From Plantago major (taxonomy: Eukaryota; Streptophyta; Magnoliopsida; Lamiales; Plantaginaceae): DNA of 64,000 nucleotides. Each line of letters begins with the position of its first letter. Within the stretch, counting starts at the first letter, position 1. The translations under genes and the position numbers were made by a program. Shown here piece by piece: positions 1 through 10,610 of this stretch. The stretch spans positions 1,447,265-1,511,264 of the forward strand of contig CM048840.1 in assembly GCA_026545765.1 (NCBI GenBank), in the 5' to 3' direction. Below the pieces are notes generated by a model. It did no database searches. It was not told the origin of the DNA and worked only from the letters and a program-made list of their open reading frames with translations.

Positions 1-560
1 AAGCTCCACCCTTCTGATTCTAGCATCCTAAAGGGTGTATTCTATTCCTGTATTATCGATCTCCCATAAAAAGATGCACGCAATATAGTTTCAGTTTCAC
101 CTGATGCCAAACAATGTTCTCTGATGTGAATAAATATCAAGTTACAGAAGTTCTCTAGTTTTGGCTTTTACTGATTTGAGCACAAGGCATAAGCCAACAG
201 TTGACACTTGTGGTAAGGTAGCTGGACTTCTTCCTGAGTGCCTTGTATGTCAAATCTAAAAGCAGAGCCGTGGTGTCATCAAAAGTAATGTAACTTCAAA
301 TAGAATGGAGACACAAGGTATATGCTGCTGTACTATGTGCTTAGATGATCTTTCAATTGTCGGTTGCCTTAGAAGTCAAGAGAAAACTACATATCCATGG
401 CCTGATGCACCATTTAGAGCGTTTATATGCAGTATACGTTATTGGTTGCTGCCTCAATATGATTTCACCCTTATAACATGTTTACTCAATGTTTCTGAAG
501 CTGCACTAAGTCATTAGATGGATAGATTGTAATCTATTTGAATTTCACTTCATTCTTCAG
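1..560 (+). other. NPC gene, last intron (partial)
   Basis: This stretch precedes the last NPC exon and ends in a good acceptor (cattcttcag, 551-560). About 90% of it recurs at roughly 7998-8549, at the same place in the decayed second copy, so it is read as intron. A 70-codon open frame at 305-517 is present in both copies. It continues in neither copy beyond this segment and has no family resemblance, so it is treated as chance. Confidence 0.7.
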
Positions 561-874
561 CGACGCTCCCTGAAGTCAAGACATCATTGAGGACACGTGG
601 ACCAAATGAGGACTTGAAGCTTACTGAATTTCAAGTTGAACTCATTCAGCTTGCCTCACAGCTCAATGGTGACCATATCCTAAACGCCTATCCCGATATT
701 GGTAAAAGCATGACCGTTGGCCAGGCTAATCAGTATGCTGAGGATGCGGTTAAAAGATTCTTGGAAGCCGGAAGGGCTGCTTTGAGAGCTGGAGCTAATG
801 AGTCTGCACTTGTTACAATGAGACCCTCCCTCACCACACGAACCCCAGAATCTGAGGGTCACGAAGCTTTCTGA
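561..874 (+). CDS. Non-specific phospholipase C (NPC), 3'-terminal exon
   Basis: NPC enzymes (bacterial-type phosphoesterase family) hydrolyse phospholipids to diacylglycerol and act in phosphate starvation and lipid signalling. Only the C-terminal exon is inside the window. After the acceptor at 560 it reads TLPEVKTSLRTRG, then LKLTEFQVELIQLASQLNGD and the conserved tail AEDAVKRFLEAGRAALRAGA...VTMRPSLTTR, ending at TGA 872-874. This matches the known NPC C-terminal region; the catalytic exons would lie left of the window. The exon is open throughout, unlike the copy at 8550, so the parent gene may be functional. About 200 bases of A+T-rich 3' UTR-like sequence follow. Confidence 0.8.
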
Positions 875-1235
875 TGATCCTGATCATCTTTTTTCTGGTT
901 CTACTTATATATGTACATAGTTTTGCATAGTGGATTGTATACGTATTGTTGATCACCCTTGAGCATAGAAGTGGATTGTAATGTTAAGACAGTTTTAGAG
1001 TAAACTTTTGTACTACTGTACTGTACTTCATTATATAAGCCATTTAGGTTGTATTATAAAAAATGTGTAGGACTAGTTCAGAAGGTCCATCGACTCTGAT
1101 CAAGGAGAACTCCAGCAGGTGCTCAAGAAACACAAGTTAACTTCAAAGCTATAATTACTGAAAATCAGTACCCTTCCGAACAATGCTGCACGTCATTCAG
1201 CAATTTTTGGATTACATTACCAAGGCAAAAATCAT
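875..1235. other. 3' UTR and flank of NPC copy 1
   Basis: The first ~190 bases match the 3' flank of copy 2 (around 8840-8990, for example the shared run gtgtaggactagttcagaagg). The two copies then diverge abruptly near 1085, which marks the right edge of the duplicated unit. No gene is seen. Confidence 0.5.
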
Positions 1236-2480
1236 GTTGTTAGTATCATGTATGATGAGTCGGTGTTTGTCTCATTTGGTCTTTTTACCGTATTTTTGTC
1301 GTTTATCAAGTGTAGTTATTGTTTATTTGGTTAGAGTATTTTACGTTTTTGTGTTTGATTGATTTTTCCAGGTGAGTGCTTAATCCGTATAGAAACGAGG
1401 TCAAACGATGCATTTTGATGCATCAATAGGAGTAAAGAAGTTTCAAGGTTTCAATTGGATGGAAGGTGCATGCGTAGGTGCAAGTGTTATACAAAATCGA
1501 GTCCAGCGGTCGAAACATAAGTGGATTCGGAGTTCGAATGGAGATTCTAGAGATGTTTGAACGAAAATTTGTGAAAGTGCAAATTTGGAGCAGTCTTATA
1601 TTTTGGACATAACTCTCTTATATGACTTCCTATTGACCTAATCTTGTTTTCCACGTGTAGATAAGACCAAGAGCTATAACTTTCATGAAGGAACCATTTC
1701 CAAATTCGGACGTTTAGCCATTCAAAGAGGCCAAATACCGGAGCTGGACGATTTGCAATGCAAAGTCATCCAAAAGCACTTGGCGCGTGCCAAGTGACCT
1801 GGCGACACCAAATGCCCGTTTTTTTGGCCGTTTTGAGCCTTTTTTTTACACGTTTTTGACCTATTATTCATATATTTTTCTTTTCTCTTTTGCTCTCAGC
1901 CCTAGAACTCTTCCAAGGCAATTTCTTTTATTTTGTACGAGATAATTGAACTGATCTTTCTTGTAATTGATTATAGATTATTGATTAGGAGCATAATTTA
2001 GTACTTTATACCGATTGGATCAAGGATTCTTCAATTTTACCTAGGGTTTGTGACAACTTGGGTAACATTGTATCAACTCTCTTGATTCTTCGTATTCTGC
2101 TATTGATTATGTATATTCAGTGTTTATCTATGCATTTGATTATGATTTCATATGTCATGAGTATCTAAACACCCCATTATGGGTGGTGATGGATTCAATT
2201 GCATGCTAGTTAGGGTTATTACAATTCAGTGACGGTCCTATAGGATTTACTTAACTCAATTGATTACTAGCTTATGTAGTTTCATGCATTGCGTTTTACC
2301 AACAAAATCATCTAAGGATACGCAATTGATTTATCAACAATACGTCTAGAGAATACGTATCCGTAGCAAACATCGAAACTACATTAACTGTAATTGTAGT
2401 TTGGTGAAATTGACGACTCCACCATAAAGATGTTAATGGGTTGTGGTTGTGGTGTATAAGTTCCAAATTGGAGGTTTAGT
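1236..2480 (+). repeat. Possible degenerate LTR (Ty3/gypsy-like)
   Basis: This is 1.2 kb of non-coding sequence with no reading frame. Its texture resembles long plant gypsy LTRs: a T-rich pyrimidine block near 1820-1890, then a TATA-poor leader, then short imperfect repeats around 2280-2400. I could not find matching ends, a target duplication or a primer site, so this is a weak call. Confidence 0.3.
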
Positions 2481-2886
2481 GGGTATAAAATAGAGTTTGT
2501 GTATTTTTGAAATTTTACAAAGTATAGTCATTTTGATGGGCTGATTACCATTGCCCCCCTCAAAGAGATCCAACTCTCATTCTCTAATCCATGTTAGTCC
2601 AGCAATCAAGCTTGAACCCAAAAAACTACATTATGTTGTTGACCAGCTTAAATTAATTTATGCAATATATGTTTCCCAAATGCGGCCTTATATTATACGT
2701 ACAAAGTATTGTTTCCCACTTTTCAACAATAACCAAACGATCGAACCATTCATCCTCAGACGGTCTGACCCATTCCTCAAATTAGTTCTAGAGCTAAAAA
2801 TTTTCGAATTTCTTATTGTCAGCGAACAATTTAGTTCGACTATGAAACCTAACAACATAGTAACCCAATAAAGAAGAAGAGGAATC

Positions 2887-3087
2887 CTAGGCCGAGCTTC
2901 CTGGAGCAAATTCAAGACAAAGGTCGTACGATTTTTTAGGCGGCGACGGATGGGTTCGAGGTAATGGGAACGTTGAGGGGACTGGGTGGGAGGGGTTTAG
3001 AGGTTGTGGTGGATAGCGTGGTAATGGTGGATTGATTATGGCGATGATGCAGAGCGATACGGTGACGATGAAACAATAGGACTCCAT
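2887..3087 (-). CDS. Small proline-rich secreted-peptide-like ORF (66 aa)
   Basis: I do not recognise this family. The frame starts MESYCFIVTVSLCIIAI, which looks like a short signal peptide. A proline-rich stretch (residues ~20-50) follows, then a basic PPKKSY and the tail DLCLEFAPGSSA. It has the layout of a plant secreted peptide precursor. On the minus strand a TATA-like caatatatagt lies near 3340-3350. It could equally be a chance frame. Confidence 0.3.
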   Translation of the reverse strand: MESYCFIVTVSLCIIAIINPPLPRYPPQPLNPSHPVPSTFPLPRTHPSPPKKSYDLCLEFAPGSSA

Positions 3088-4565
3088 TGTTTGTGGAGTG
3101 TTGTTATCATCTTCTTCTTTTTAGTCTTCAAGGCTTTGATCTCCCCTCTGTTTCTTTTGGTGATTGGATCTGTTACTCATCCTGGAATTGGATTTCAATA
3201 AGTTAGAGCATGGATGGATTTGATCATAAATTGATATTTTGAAATTTGGAAAAAAAATTTGCTTGTTGCAGGGACTGAATTGAATGTTTACGAAAACTTG
3301 AAACCCTTGCTTTTGGGAATTTGATGTGGCGAGGGACTATATATTGCAATTTCAAAATTAATTTGGACCGAAATGAAAACATTGTAAATTAAAGCCGTTT
3401 GGCTACTTTCGACAATATTGCAGCAGGGTTAAAAAATGAATTTTTTCTTATTTTAATTCGCAAATTCACTTTGAAGATCAAGAGAGTCACCTTGATTTTC
3501 TTGTTCCAACTCATTGTTAACATTTACCCCCAACAATATTCCCACCCTGGCCTCTTAAATTGTCCTGCTCCCTAACCTGTAATTATAACAAACATGTGAA
3601 AGAAGCATAATAATATATATCGATGTAGAATATAATTCTGGAGCAAAGGAACAACTGTTGTGCTATTTCACAAATCTAGTACCATTGAAAACAAGGGATA
3701 AATGTATCATAACCCAACATCATGAGCTTTACATAAACAAGACCCCAACATGAGCTTGAATATAAATGCATCACCTATGAAAGATAAATTGAAAAAATAA
3801 TGATCTGAGTGATAATATCTAAGACAGATGCACAAATTAAATAGATCAAATTACTGTAGGAGATAGTACAAAATCTCAATGCAGAGCAGAACAAAGTATC
3901 ATGACAATGTAATATACTTATAAAGGGTTAAAATTAGCAACCAGCTTAGTAGTTAGTAATAAAGTTTATAACAGTAATTAGTATATACAGAACGTCAATT
4001 CTCTTGACATTGAAGAATTTGTTACCTTCGTATCAAAATTTTAAGCTCTTCAATGGAAGACAAGCAGATTGGTGAAGATCGTGTAGAATTTGTTGTTGAT
4101 ACACTAGAATCTATTATCAGTTTTTATCTCTCCATTTACTATTTTTAGATTTAAATTTCTCTTTCCTATCAACCGGAAGTTAAGTAAATGAAATTTCATC
4201 TAAATGCTCATAATACATGTGTCGCAAATCCAACGGTGCCACGGAAGATGTCGCACAATTATGTCGTAGAGGATCACAAGTGATTTGCGGGGTTGTATGT
4301 AATTTATTTATTGAACAAGGTACTCACAAGTTATAATTAGACTAACATGGACTCCGATGTAATTGCAAAATCTAAGAAGTGTCCAGAAGAAAATCACCCC
4401 ATTTGATTTAGAGAAGTAGATCTTTTAGAGGGATCATTATACAATTTTGTTTGGGACAATTTCGAAAATAAGAAGGAAGGTGCACGAGAATGAGAAAGAG
4501 ATAAATTGGTAGTGCATGTGAAATTACCATTTATTGGCCAAGGAAGGTTCCCTTGAAATAACGAC
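3088..4565. other. Intergenic, A+T-rich
   Basis: I see no gene or recognisable repeat here. The left part may serve as promoter for the minus-strand small ORF, and the right part as promoter for the EF-hand gene. Confidence 0.5.
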
Positions 4566-4573
4566 TATATATA
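4566..4573 (+). promoter_or_regulatory. TATA box of the EF-hand gene
   Basis: The run tatatata followed by ggga lies 65-72 bases before the ATG at 4638. That would place transcription start near 4600 and makes 4638 the first ATG on the message. Confidence 0.5.
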
Positions 4574-4637
4574 GGGATAAATTAGAATATAAAATTGTCA
4601 TCGTCCCTCCACAATCTGTCTAAATCAAAACCAAATC

Positions 4638-5461
4638 ATGAATTCTTCGTCCTCGTCGTCATCTGTGAATCAAGCAGCCACGAGCTGCAAATGGTGCGAT
4701 TATCTGCAAAAGTGTTGTGAGTACGTGTATCGTTCTAACTTCCCACTGGTCCAAGATGATTTGCAGAAGCTAATTAAAAAATTGATGTTCGACCGAGCAA
4801 TCGAGGAGGTTATTTATGTAAGAGGATGAAAGATATCAACTTTATAATGAAACATTGTCCTGATTTCAGGCCTAGAGTTTCCACCATCATCGGGATGCAA
4901 GCATTTGATACAATTGTTGAAGAGATTGTGGCAACAACTCTCAACTACGCCATGGACCTCTATCACGCCAGACTGCAGATTGCCAGTTTGAACGATCTCA
5001 TCATGCGCATGTGCCGCTCTCAATGCACAACTTGCACCAGGTTAGGTTCGTATGATTCATTGATTGATCGATCGATTGATTACAAAATTTTAAATTCTTC
5101 CCTACGTTTTATCCGTTTAAGACTTCCTTAATGGGTTAGTAAGTTTGTGTTTTATTTTATTCTATGATGCAGTAATAATAGTAAGAAGAGGAAATTTCAA
5201 CATGAATACTCATGCGAAAAGGAGCTGGTTGGAGCTTTTCAGGTTTTAGATAACGATGGTTCCGGATTTATCTCTGTTGCTCAACTTCGAAATGTCATGA
5301 AAAGGAAACACTTCTCTGATGACGAAGTTGATGAGATGATCAGTTATGCTATCATGGATGATAATGACCGGATTGATTACGTGGAACTGGCCAAATTCAT
5401 CACTTCTCATGGCCTCCAACTGATTAAAAGATCATCATCAAGCCGCTCTAGTCCCAGTTAG
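4638..5461 (+). CDS. EF-hand (calmodulin C-lobe-like) protein, probably frameshifted
   Basis: The last exon (5173-5461) encodes two EF-hands like the C-terminal lobe of calmodulin. The first loop is DNDGSGFISVAQ (position 12 is Gln instead of Glu). The second is MDDNDRIDYVE (loop position 1 is not acidic, so probably weak for calcium). The intron 5041-5172 joins it in frame to the exon from 4826, which contains GMQAFDTIVEEIVATTLNY and reaches 5040. The first ATG downstream of the TATA box is 4638; its frame reads through DDLQKLIKKLMFDRAIEEVI and stops at 4829, overlapping the 4826 start in another frame. A 52-bp GT-AG pair (4818-4869) would not restore phase. Either a frameshift near 4820-4830 broke the gene, or translation begins at 4826 (167 aa). 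The N-terminal helices faintly recall a histone fold; I would not rely on that. Confidence 0.55.
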
Positions 5462-5648
5462 GCTTTTGTTATGTGCTTCTGGATTTGATTTATGAGCATT
5501 TTGCGTAGGATTGTTATATCATACTGTAGTTCATTTTGGTGCTGCTTCAACTTTTTTGGTTTACTGGGTAACTGTGTATTTAACTATCTATGTTAGTTGG
5601 TCCTTGTAATTTACTTATTTCAGCGCAGCTGCACTGTTTAACTATTTA

Positions 5649-5664
5649 TTGCTAGTGGCTTGTT
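5649..5664. repeat. LINE target-site duplication, left
   Basis: ttgctagtggcttgtt; the right copy at 6371-6386 differs only at the fourth base. Confidence 0.75.
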
Positions 5665-6370
5665 GCTGCTAAGCAGGTATTTAACACAGGTCAGTTGCTC
5701 GGTTTGTGTGTTGCTGCTGGGTGACGTGGAATAATATGAATGGACTAATTCATGTTCTGCTTGTCGTGATCCTAAGGAAATGATTGAATCTGCTGGAAAT
5801 TATCTCTTGCGCTTTAAAGAAGCCATGTCTCAGTTTGCGACTCCAAGGCCTAATCAGGTGCGAATTGATTCACCCACGGTGACCTGTTATTAAAATCAAT
5901 GTTGATGCTTCTGTCTCAAGTGTTTTCCAAACTGCTGGTATTGGTATCGTAGCCAGGGATCATGCGGGTACTGTTGTGGTGGCTTGGCGAAGATGTAAGC
6001 TTGAATATATTACGTGTCCAGAAACTGCAGAGACTCTAGCCGCTGCTTATGGGACTGATTTAGCTATTGAAAAAGTTTAGCAGCATATTATTATTTAATA
6101 TGATTGTTTAACATTAGTTAATGCTCTTCGGTCACCGGTTCCTTCTCTATCTATGGATGGACAGTTTGTGGAAGGCATCAAACTTAAAGCTGGTCTTTTT
6201 CTTAGTTTTTCTTTCCTTCATGTAATAGACTAGCTCAACATGTAGACTGTGATAGTGATGGTGTTCAGGATCCGCCGTTTTGATTAGATCTAGTCGATGT
6301 ATTTTGTTCTTGGTTACATTTGATTAATTAATGAAGAGTACCATTTTTTTTCTCAAAAAAAAAAAAAAAA
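5665..6370 (+). mobile_element. 5'-truncated LINE with RNase H remnant
   Basis: The copy ends in a poly(A) tract (6355-6370) and is flanked by a 16-bp direct repeat with one mismatch (5649-5664 and 6371-6386, ttgytagtggcttgtt), the expected product of target-primed reverse transcription. Between about 5890 and 6240 it decodes, with stops, as an RNase H-like domain: INVDASVSS, AGIGIVARDHAGTVV, AETLAAAYG. This is the RVT_3-type domain found at the 3' end of plant LINEs. It is a dead 706-bp copy. Confidence 0.8.
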
Positions 6371-6386
6371 TTGTTAGTGGCTTGTT
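6371..6386. repeat. LINE target-site duplication, right
   Basis: ttgttagtggcttgtt directly follows the poly(A) tail. Confidence 0.75.
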
Positions 6387-6671
6387 TATGTTTAACATAA
6401 AAATCAATGTCGTTTAGCATGACCAAGTGTTGGTGTCGCTCGAACATTACCATAGCTTGTGCATTTGGGATTCATTCTGTACTCTGATGGTCTTTTAAGG
6501 TTTGATAATCTAGATTCATTTTTTGTAAATCTAGCCAATGTCATGCTTTCATGCAAGCTGGAAGTTGCTCATCATGGAATTTTTGGGCATTGTTCGGAGG
6601 TAGACGTTATCTGTTCACTTTTGTTCAACTTGCAGATTCTCAATTGTTATTTGCTCTTCTAATTTTGACAG

Positions 6672-8850
6672 AGGCCAAGTTGGGTAAGCTGCCAAATTAT
6701 TGGTGATTGAGCAGTGGTATTTCGATATTGATTTGTTGCCGGCGAACGATGATCATCCGTCTCATGACGTCTCCATGGGGCAGAAGTTTGTGAAGGAGGT
6801 GCAGGGCGAGTCCTCAGTGGAAGGAAATGGCGATTTTGGTTACGTATGACGAGCATGGTGGGTTTTATGAATCATGTGCCTACGCCGGTTAGAGGTGTGC
6901 CTAATCCATATGGGATCATTGGGCCTGATCCTTGGTATTTTCGGTTTGATAGGCTTGGTGTGCGCGTTCCCACTCTGTTGATTTCGCCTTGGCTTGACAA
7001 GAGGACTGGTGTGTTGTTGCTTATCCTGGATTGTTGTTACCTGTTGAAAAGTTGTTACAATGTTGTTGGATATTCATATGTGTGCTTGGTTAGTTATTCT
7101 TTGTTGAATTCTGTAACTCGGAAGTGTATCTTAAACGTTTCACCTTGCTTATGTGTATGTAGGCAGTTATCTAGTTGTGATTTTGAAAATACTAAATAAC
7201 TTTGTAAGAGAACTTGAAGATGAAAACCAAGAAAGGTAGCTAAGCTAAATACAGTGTTAAGATAGCAAGGATGAAAATGCTGTGAATCGTTTGATGCAAT
7301 TAGGTAACGGATAGCTTAGACAAATTAGGTAGTTGTGTTGGTTTTGTGATTCTTATGGCAGAATAGTTTCTTTTGTTCTAGAAATCAGTGGGTTATTATG
7401 TTGCTCACCATTTTCTCCGGTTTTATGATGGTATTATTTAGTGATTCATGAACCAAGTGGGCCAACGCCAACTTCACAATATGAGCACTCTTCAATCCCT
7501 GCAACTGTGAAGAAGCTCTTCAATCTTCGCTCGAATTTCTTGACTAAAAGTTATGCATGGGGTGGGTCCTTTGAGAAGTACTTCCAGTTGCGTAGTACCC
7601 CACGAGATGATTGTCCAGGTTTGCATTTGTTTTTTTCGGAAAATTCAATCCCTGATTCACTCTTCACTCGTAGCATGGTCATTAGATCCACCTTCTAAAA
7701 GACATTCGAATTTGCCTAACAAACCGTTTTTTCCTGTGTTTCAGAAGACATTTGTCTTTATAAATGAGTTTCTTTATCTATGATCTTCAATTTTGTTTGC
7801 ATCTATAATTCTATACGCAACTAAGCATGCGATTATCACACCAGACTGTTGTCTGTGACTGCAATTCTACCTGCTGCTTGAAATAGATTGAATATTATAC
7901 GGTGTGTTTAACTTAACTGGTTTAACGGGGCTAGGTGGTGGCATGAATCGAAAGGCTCAGATCTATCTTAGTCAGGCTATATAATATCTTCAAAGTTTAA
8001 ATAAAGCTCTACCCTTCTGATTCTAGCATCCTAAAGGGTGTATTCTATTCTGTATTATAGATATCCCATAAAAAGATGCACGCAATATAGTTTCAGTTTC
8101 ACCTGATGCCAAACAATGTTCTCTGATGTGAATAAATATCAAGTTACAAAAGATCTCTAGTTTTGGCTTTTACTGATTAGAGCACAAGACATAAACCAAC
8201 AGTTGACACTTGTGGTAAGGTAGCTGGACTTCTTCCTGAGTGTCGAAGCTAAAAGCAGAGCCGTGGTGTCATCAAAAGTAATATAACTTCAAATAGCATG
8301 GAGACACAAGGTATATGCTGCTGTACTATGTGCTTAGATGATCTTTCAATTGTCGGTTGCCTTAGAAGTCAAGGGAAAACTACATATCCATGGCCTGATG
8401 CACCATTTAGAGCGTTTATATGTAGTATGTTCTTGGTCATGCCTCAATATGATGTCACCCTTATGGTATGTTTACTCAATGTTTCTGAAGCTGCACTAGT
8501 CATTAGATGGACAAATTGTAATCTATTTGAATTTCACTTCATTCTTCAGAGACGCTCCCTGAAGTCAAGACATCATTGAGGCACGTGAACCAAATGAGGA
8601 CTACTGAATTTCAAGTTGAACTCATTCAGCTTGCCTTGACAGCTCAATGGTGATCATATCCTAAACGCCTATCCCGATATTGGTAAAAGCATGACCGTTG
8701 GCCAGGCTAGTATGCTGAGGATGCGGTTAAAAGATTCTTGGAAGCCAGAAGGGCTGCTTTGAGAGCTGGAGCTAATGAGTCTGCCCTTGTTACAGTGAGA
8801 CCCTCCCTCACCACATGAACCCCATAATCTGAGGGTCATGAAGCTTTCTA
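6672..8850 (+). pseudogene. NPC phospholipase C, truncated and frameshifted second copy
   Basis: Exon A (6672 to ~7010) holds [51 protein letters not shown] and [12 protein letters not shown]. These are the DDHPSHD, DEHGGFYDHV and GxRVPxxxxxP signatures of NPC enzymes. They fall in different frames: shifts lie near 6703, 6800 and 6870. Exon B (7441-7618) reads [20 protein letters not shown] to DDCP. Exon C starts at 8550 after the same acceptor as copy 1, but has small deletions and a stop (gactactga). The ENRSFDH-bearing 5' exons are absent; the LINE and EF-hand gene lie upstream instead. It is a partial tandem duplicate of the gene whose end is at 561-874. Confidence 0.85.
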
Positions 8851-9843
8851 ATGATCCTGATCGTCTTTTTTTCTGTTCTAGAAGTGGATTGTATTAAGAC
8901 AGTTTTAGAGTAAACTTATGTACTGTACTTCTACATTATATAAGCCATTTAGGTTGTTTTATACAAAAATGTGTAGGACTAGTTCAGAAGGTGTCGACTC
9001 TTTACATTTTCCTTTCCCATCCAAATTCAGTGCAAGGTATCAAGAGTTTGATATGAAGTCTTAAGGATCTGAGTTCAGCAAACACTCCATTTTACAGATA
9101 CAACTTTCACATCCCTCCCCATTATAGACTGGAATGCTCTAACAAAAAGTAAACCCCTTACCATTTCATCAAGTCTAGTCTACAATCCATATATCTGTAG
9201 AATATCTTGACATTAATTAATGTTTCAGACCTCCAGAAACACCGTGGTTTGTCTTGAACTTCATCAACTAGTACAGCTATCAAAGCATCACAAACCAGCA
9301 CAAATTACATGAGTTTTGCAACTAATTTTATAATCTGAACTACTACCATTTTCCCCCTGCTTAGGCATTCATCTCGTAGGTAAAACACTTCAAAACCAGA
9401 TATCAACCCAAGGTGATCTCAAACGAATGTAAATCAACAGTACAATAATGAACTCAAATGCAGGTAAAATCAGAACAGAGATCAACCAAATGTGAGATCT
9501 CACCACCTGTCAAAACCACTTCTTCACACCTGTAATGAGCAGAAATTGTTCTGCTCCAACTTCACAAAATGCTCGCTAGTGAACCGAGCTTTGGAACCTT
9601 CACATTTAGCTTAAAAGATCACACGGCAGCAGGTTGAAACAAACTAGTACCAGACAAATGGTACCTCAAAACCATGAAAATCATTAGTAGATCAAAAGAT
9701 TCAACAAAACTTCAAGTTCCATCCAAAAGTATACAAAACACAAAAATCACAGGAGAAAACGATAGACAAATCCATTGCCAAGGATAATCAATCATAGTAA
9801 GTAAGAACAGAGCAGAGAATACAACAAGAATTCAAAATTCCGT
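8851..9843. other. Intergenic; 3' flank of NIP7
   Basis: The first ~140 bases repeat the flank of NPC copy 1. The rest probably includes the NIP7 3' UTR (minus strand). No gene is seen. Confidence 0.5.
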
Positions 9844-10410
9844 CTAAAGATCATCCTCCATCCTCAAATACTCCCCAATATCAGCATGCCTATGCACCAC
9901 AATCCCATTCGGGTCCATCTTCCTCACATCCACCGTACTCTTCGCCGCATCCCCGAACCCCAACGGAACATCGGACATCGAAAACACAACAACCCCATCA
10001 TTCACCTGAATATTCTCCGTAATCCTCCCAACCCCACCTTTCAACACACTATTCCCGTACAAAAACCCCATTTCCGACGTGGGCTTCAACCAGACCTTAT
10101 GCTTGGCATTAGCAGCCAGCAAATTGAGACACTGAATAGTGAGATGAAACTTGCCGGCGTGGGTGAACTTGCCGATCTGGGTCCCGAGAGAAACGAGCTT
10201 CTCGCGCTTGATGTTGGTGGCTCGCTTGACCAGGGACTCGGAGACGTAGTAGACCCGATTCTTCTGGAGACGGAAGCAGTAGCGGCCTGGATTGGGTTCG
10301 GGGCCTTCGTGTGACTGATTCTCCAGGACGATGTTCTTGAGGTTGCCGCCGACGAATTTGTGGAGCTTGTTGAAGACTGTGGTTGTTTCGGTCTCGTCTA
10401 GAGGTCTCAT
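9844..10410 (-). CDS. NIP7: 60S ribosome subunit biogenesis protein NIP7 homologue
   Basis: This is an intact, intronless 188-codon frame. NIP7 is a small nucleolar protein needed for pre-rRNA processing and maturation of the large ribosomal subunit. The product starts MRPLDETETTTVFNKLHKFVG, with an N-terminal alpha/beta domain (residues ~1-90, including RVYYVSESLVKRA and KLVSLGTQIGKFT). A C-terminal PUA RNA-binding domain follows (~95-175, including HKVWLKPTSEMGFLYGN and NDGVVVFSMSDVPLGFG). Length and both domains match the family, usually about 180 residues. The start is the only methionine before the conserved LDETET segment. The promoter to its right carries motifs typical of translation-machinery genes. 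Confidence 0.95.
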   Translation of the reverse strand: MRPLDETETTTVFNKLHKFVGGNLKNIVLENQSHEGPEPNPGRYCFRLQKNRVYYVSESLVKRATNIKREKLVSLGTQIGKFTHAGKFHLTIQCLNLLAANAKHKVWLKPTSEMGFLYGNSVLKGGVGRITENIQVNDGVVVFSMSDVPLGFGDAAKSTVDVRKMDPNGIVVHRHADIGEYLRMEDDL

Positions 10411-10470
10411 TGCGGATTGGGTTTGCTGGAGACGATGGATTGTCAGGGTTTGTGATGTGATTTCTGCTGC

Positions 10471-10478
10471 TAGGGTTT
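10471..10478 (-). promoter_or_regulatory. Telo-box upstream of NIP7
   Basis: AAACCCTA on the minus strand, about 60 bases before the NIP7 ATG. In plants this element is enriched, together with site II, in promoters of ribosomal-protein and ribosome-biogenesis genes. Confidence 0.6.
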
Positions 10479-10496
10479 ATGATTTTGGAGGAATGG

Positions 10497-10502
10497 TGGG
10501 CT
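10497..10502 (+). promoter_or_regulatory. Site II-like motif (TGGGCT)
   Basis: Matches the TGGGCY core recognised by TCP factors. It sits 20 bases beyond the telo-box. Confidence 0.45.
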
Positions 10503-10554
10503 TGATGGACTGTACTATTACTATTGCAATTCGGTCCAAAATCAGTTCAGTTTT

Positions 10555-10560
10555 TGGGCC
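10555..10560 (+). promoter_or_regulatory. Site II motif (TGGGCC)
   Basis: Second TGGGCY core in the NIP7 upstream region. The pairing of site II with a telo-box is the known plant arrangement. Confidence 0.5.
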
Positions 10561-10610
10561 GCTAAAAATAACAAAATTATGCTTTATTCTTGTCAATTTC
10601 GGTTAGATTC

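Noticed and set aside
305-517. 70-codon ORF, repeated at 8298-8579
   Set aside because: Present only because the NPC intron is duplicated. The two copies differ by frame-changing indels and show no family resemblance.
9886-10606. Plus-strand ORFs over NIP7
   Set aside because: Antisense shadows of a clearly conserved gene.
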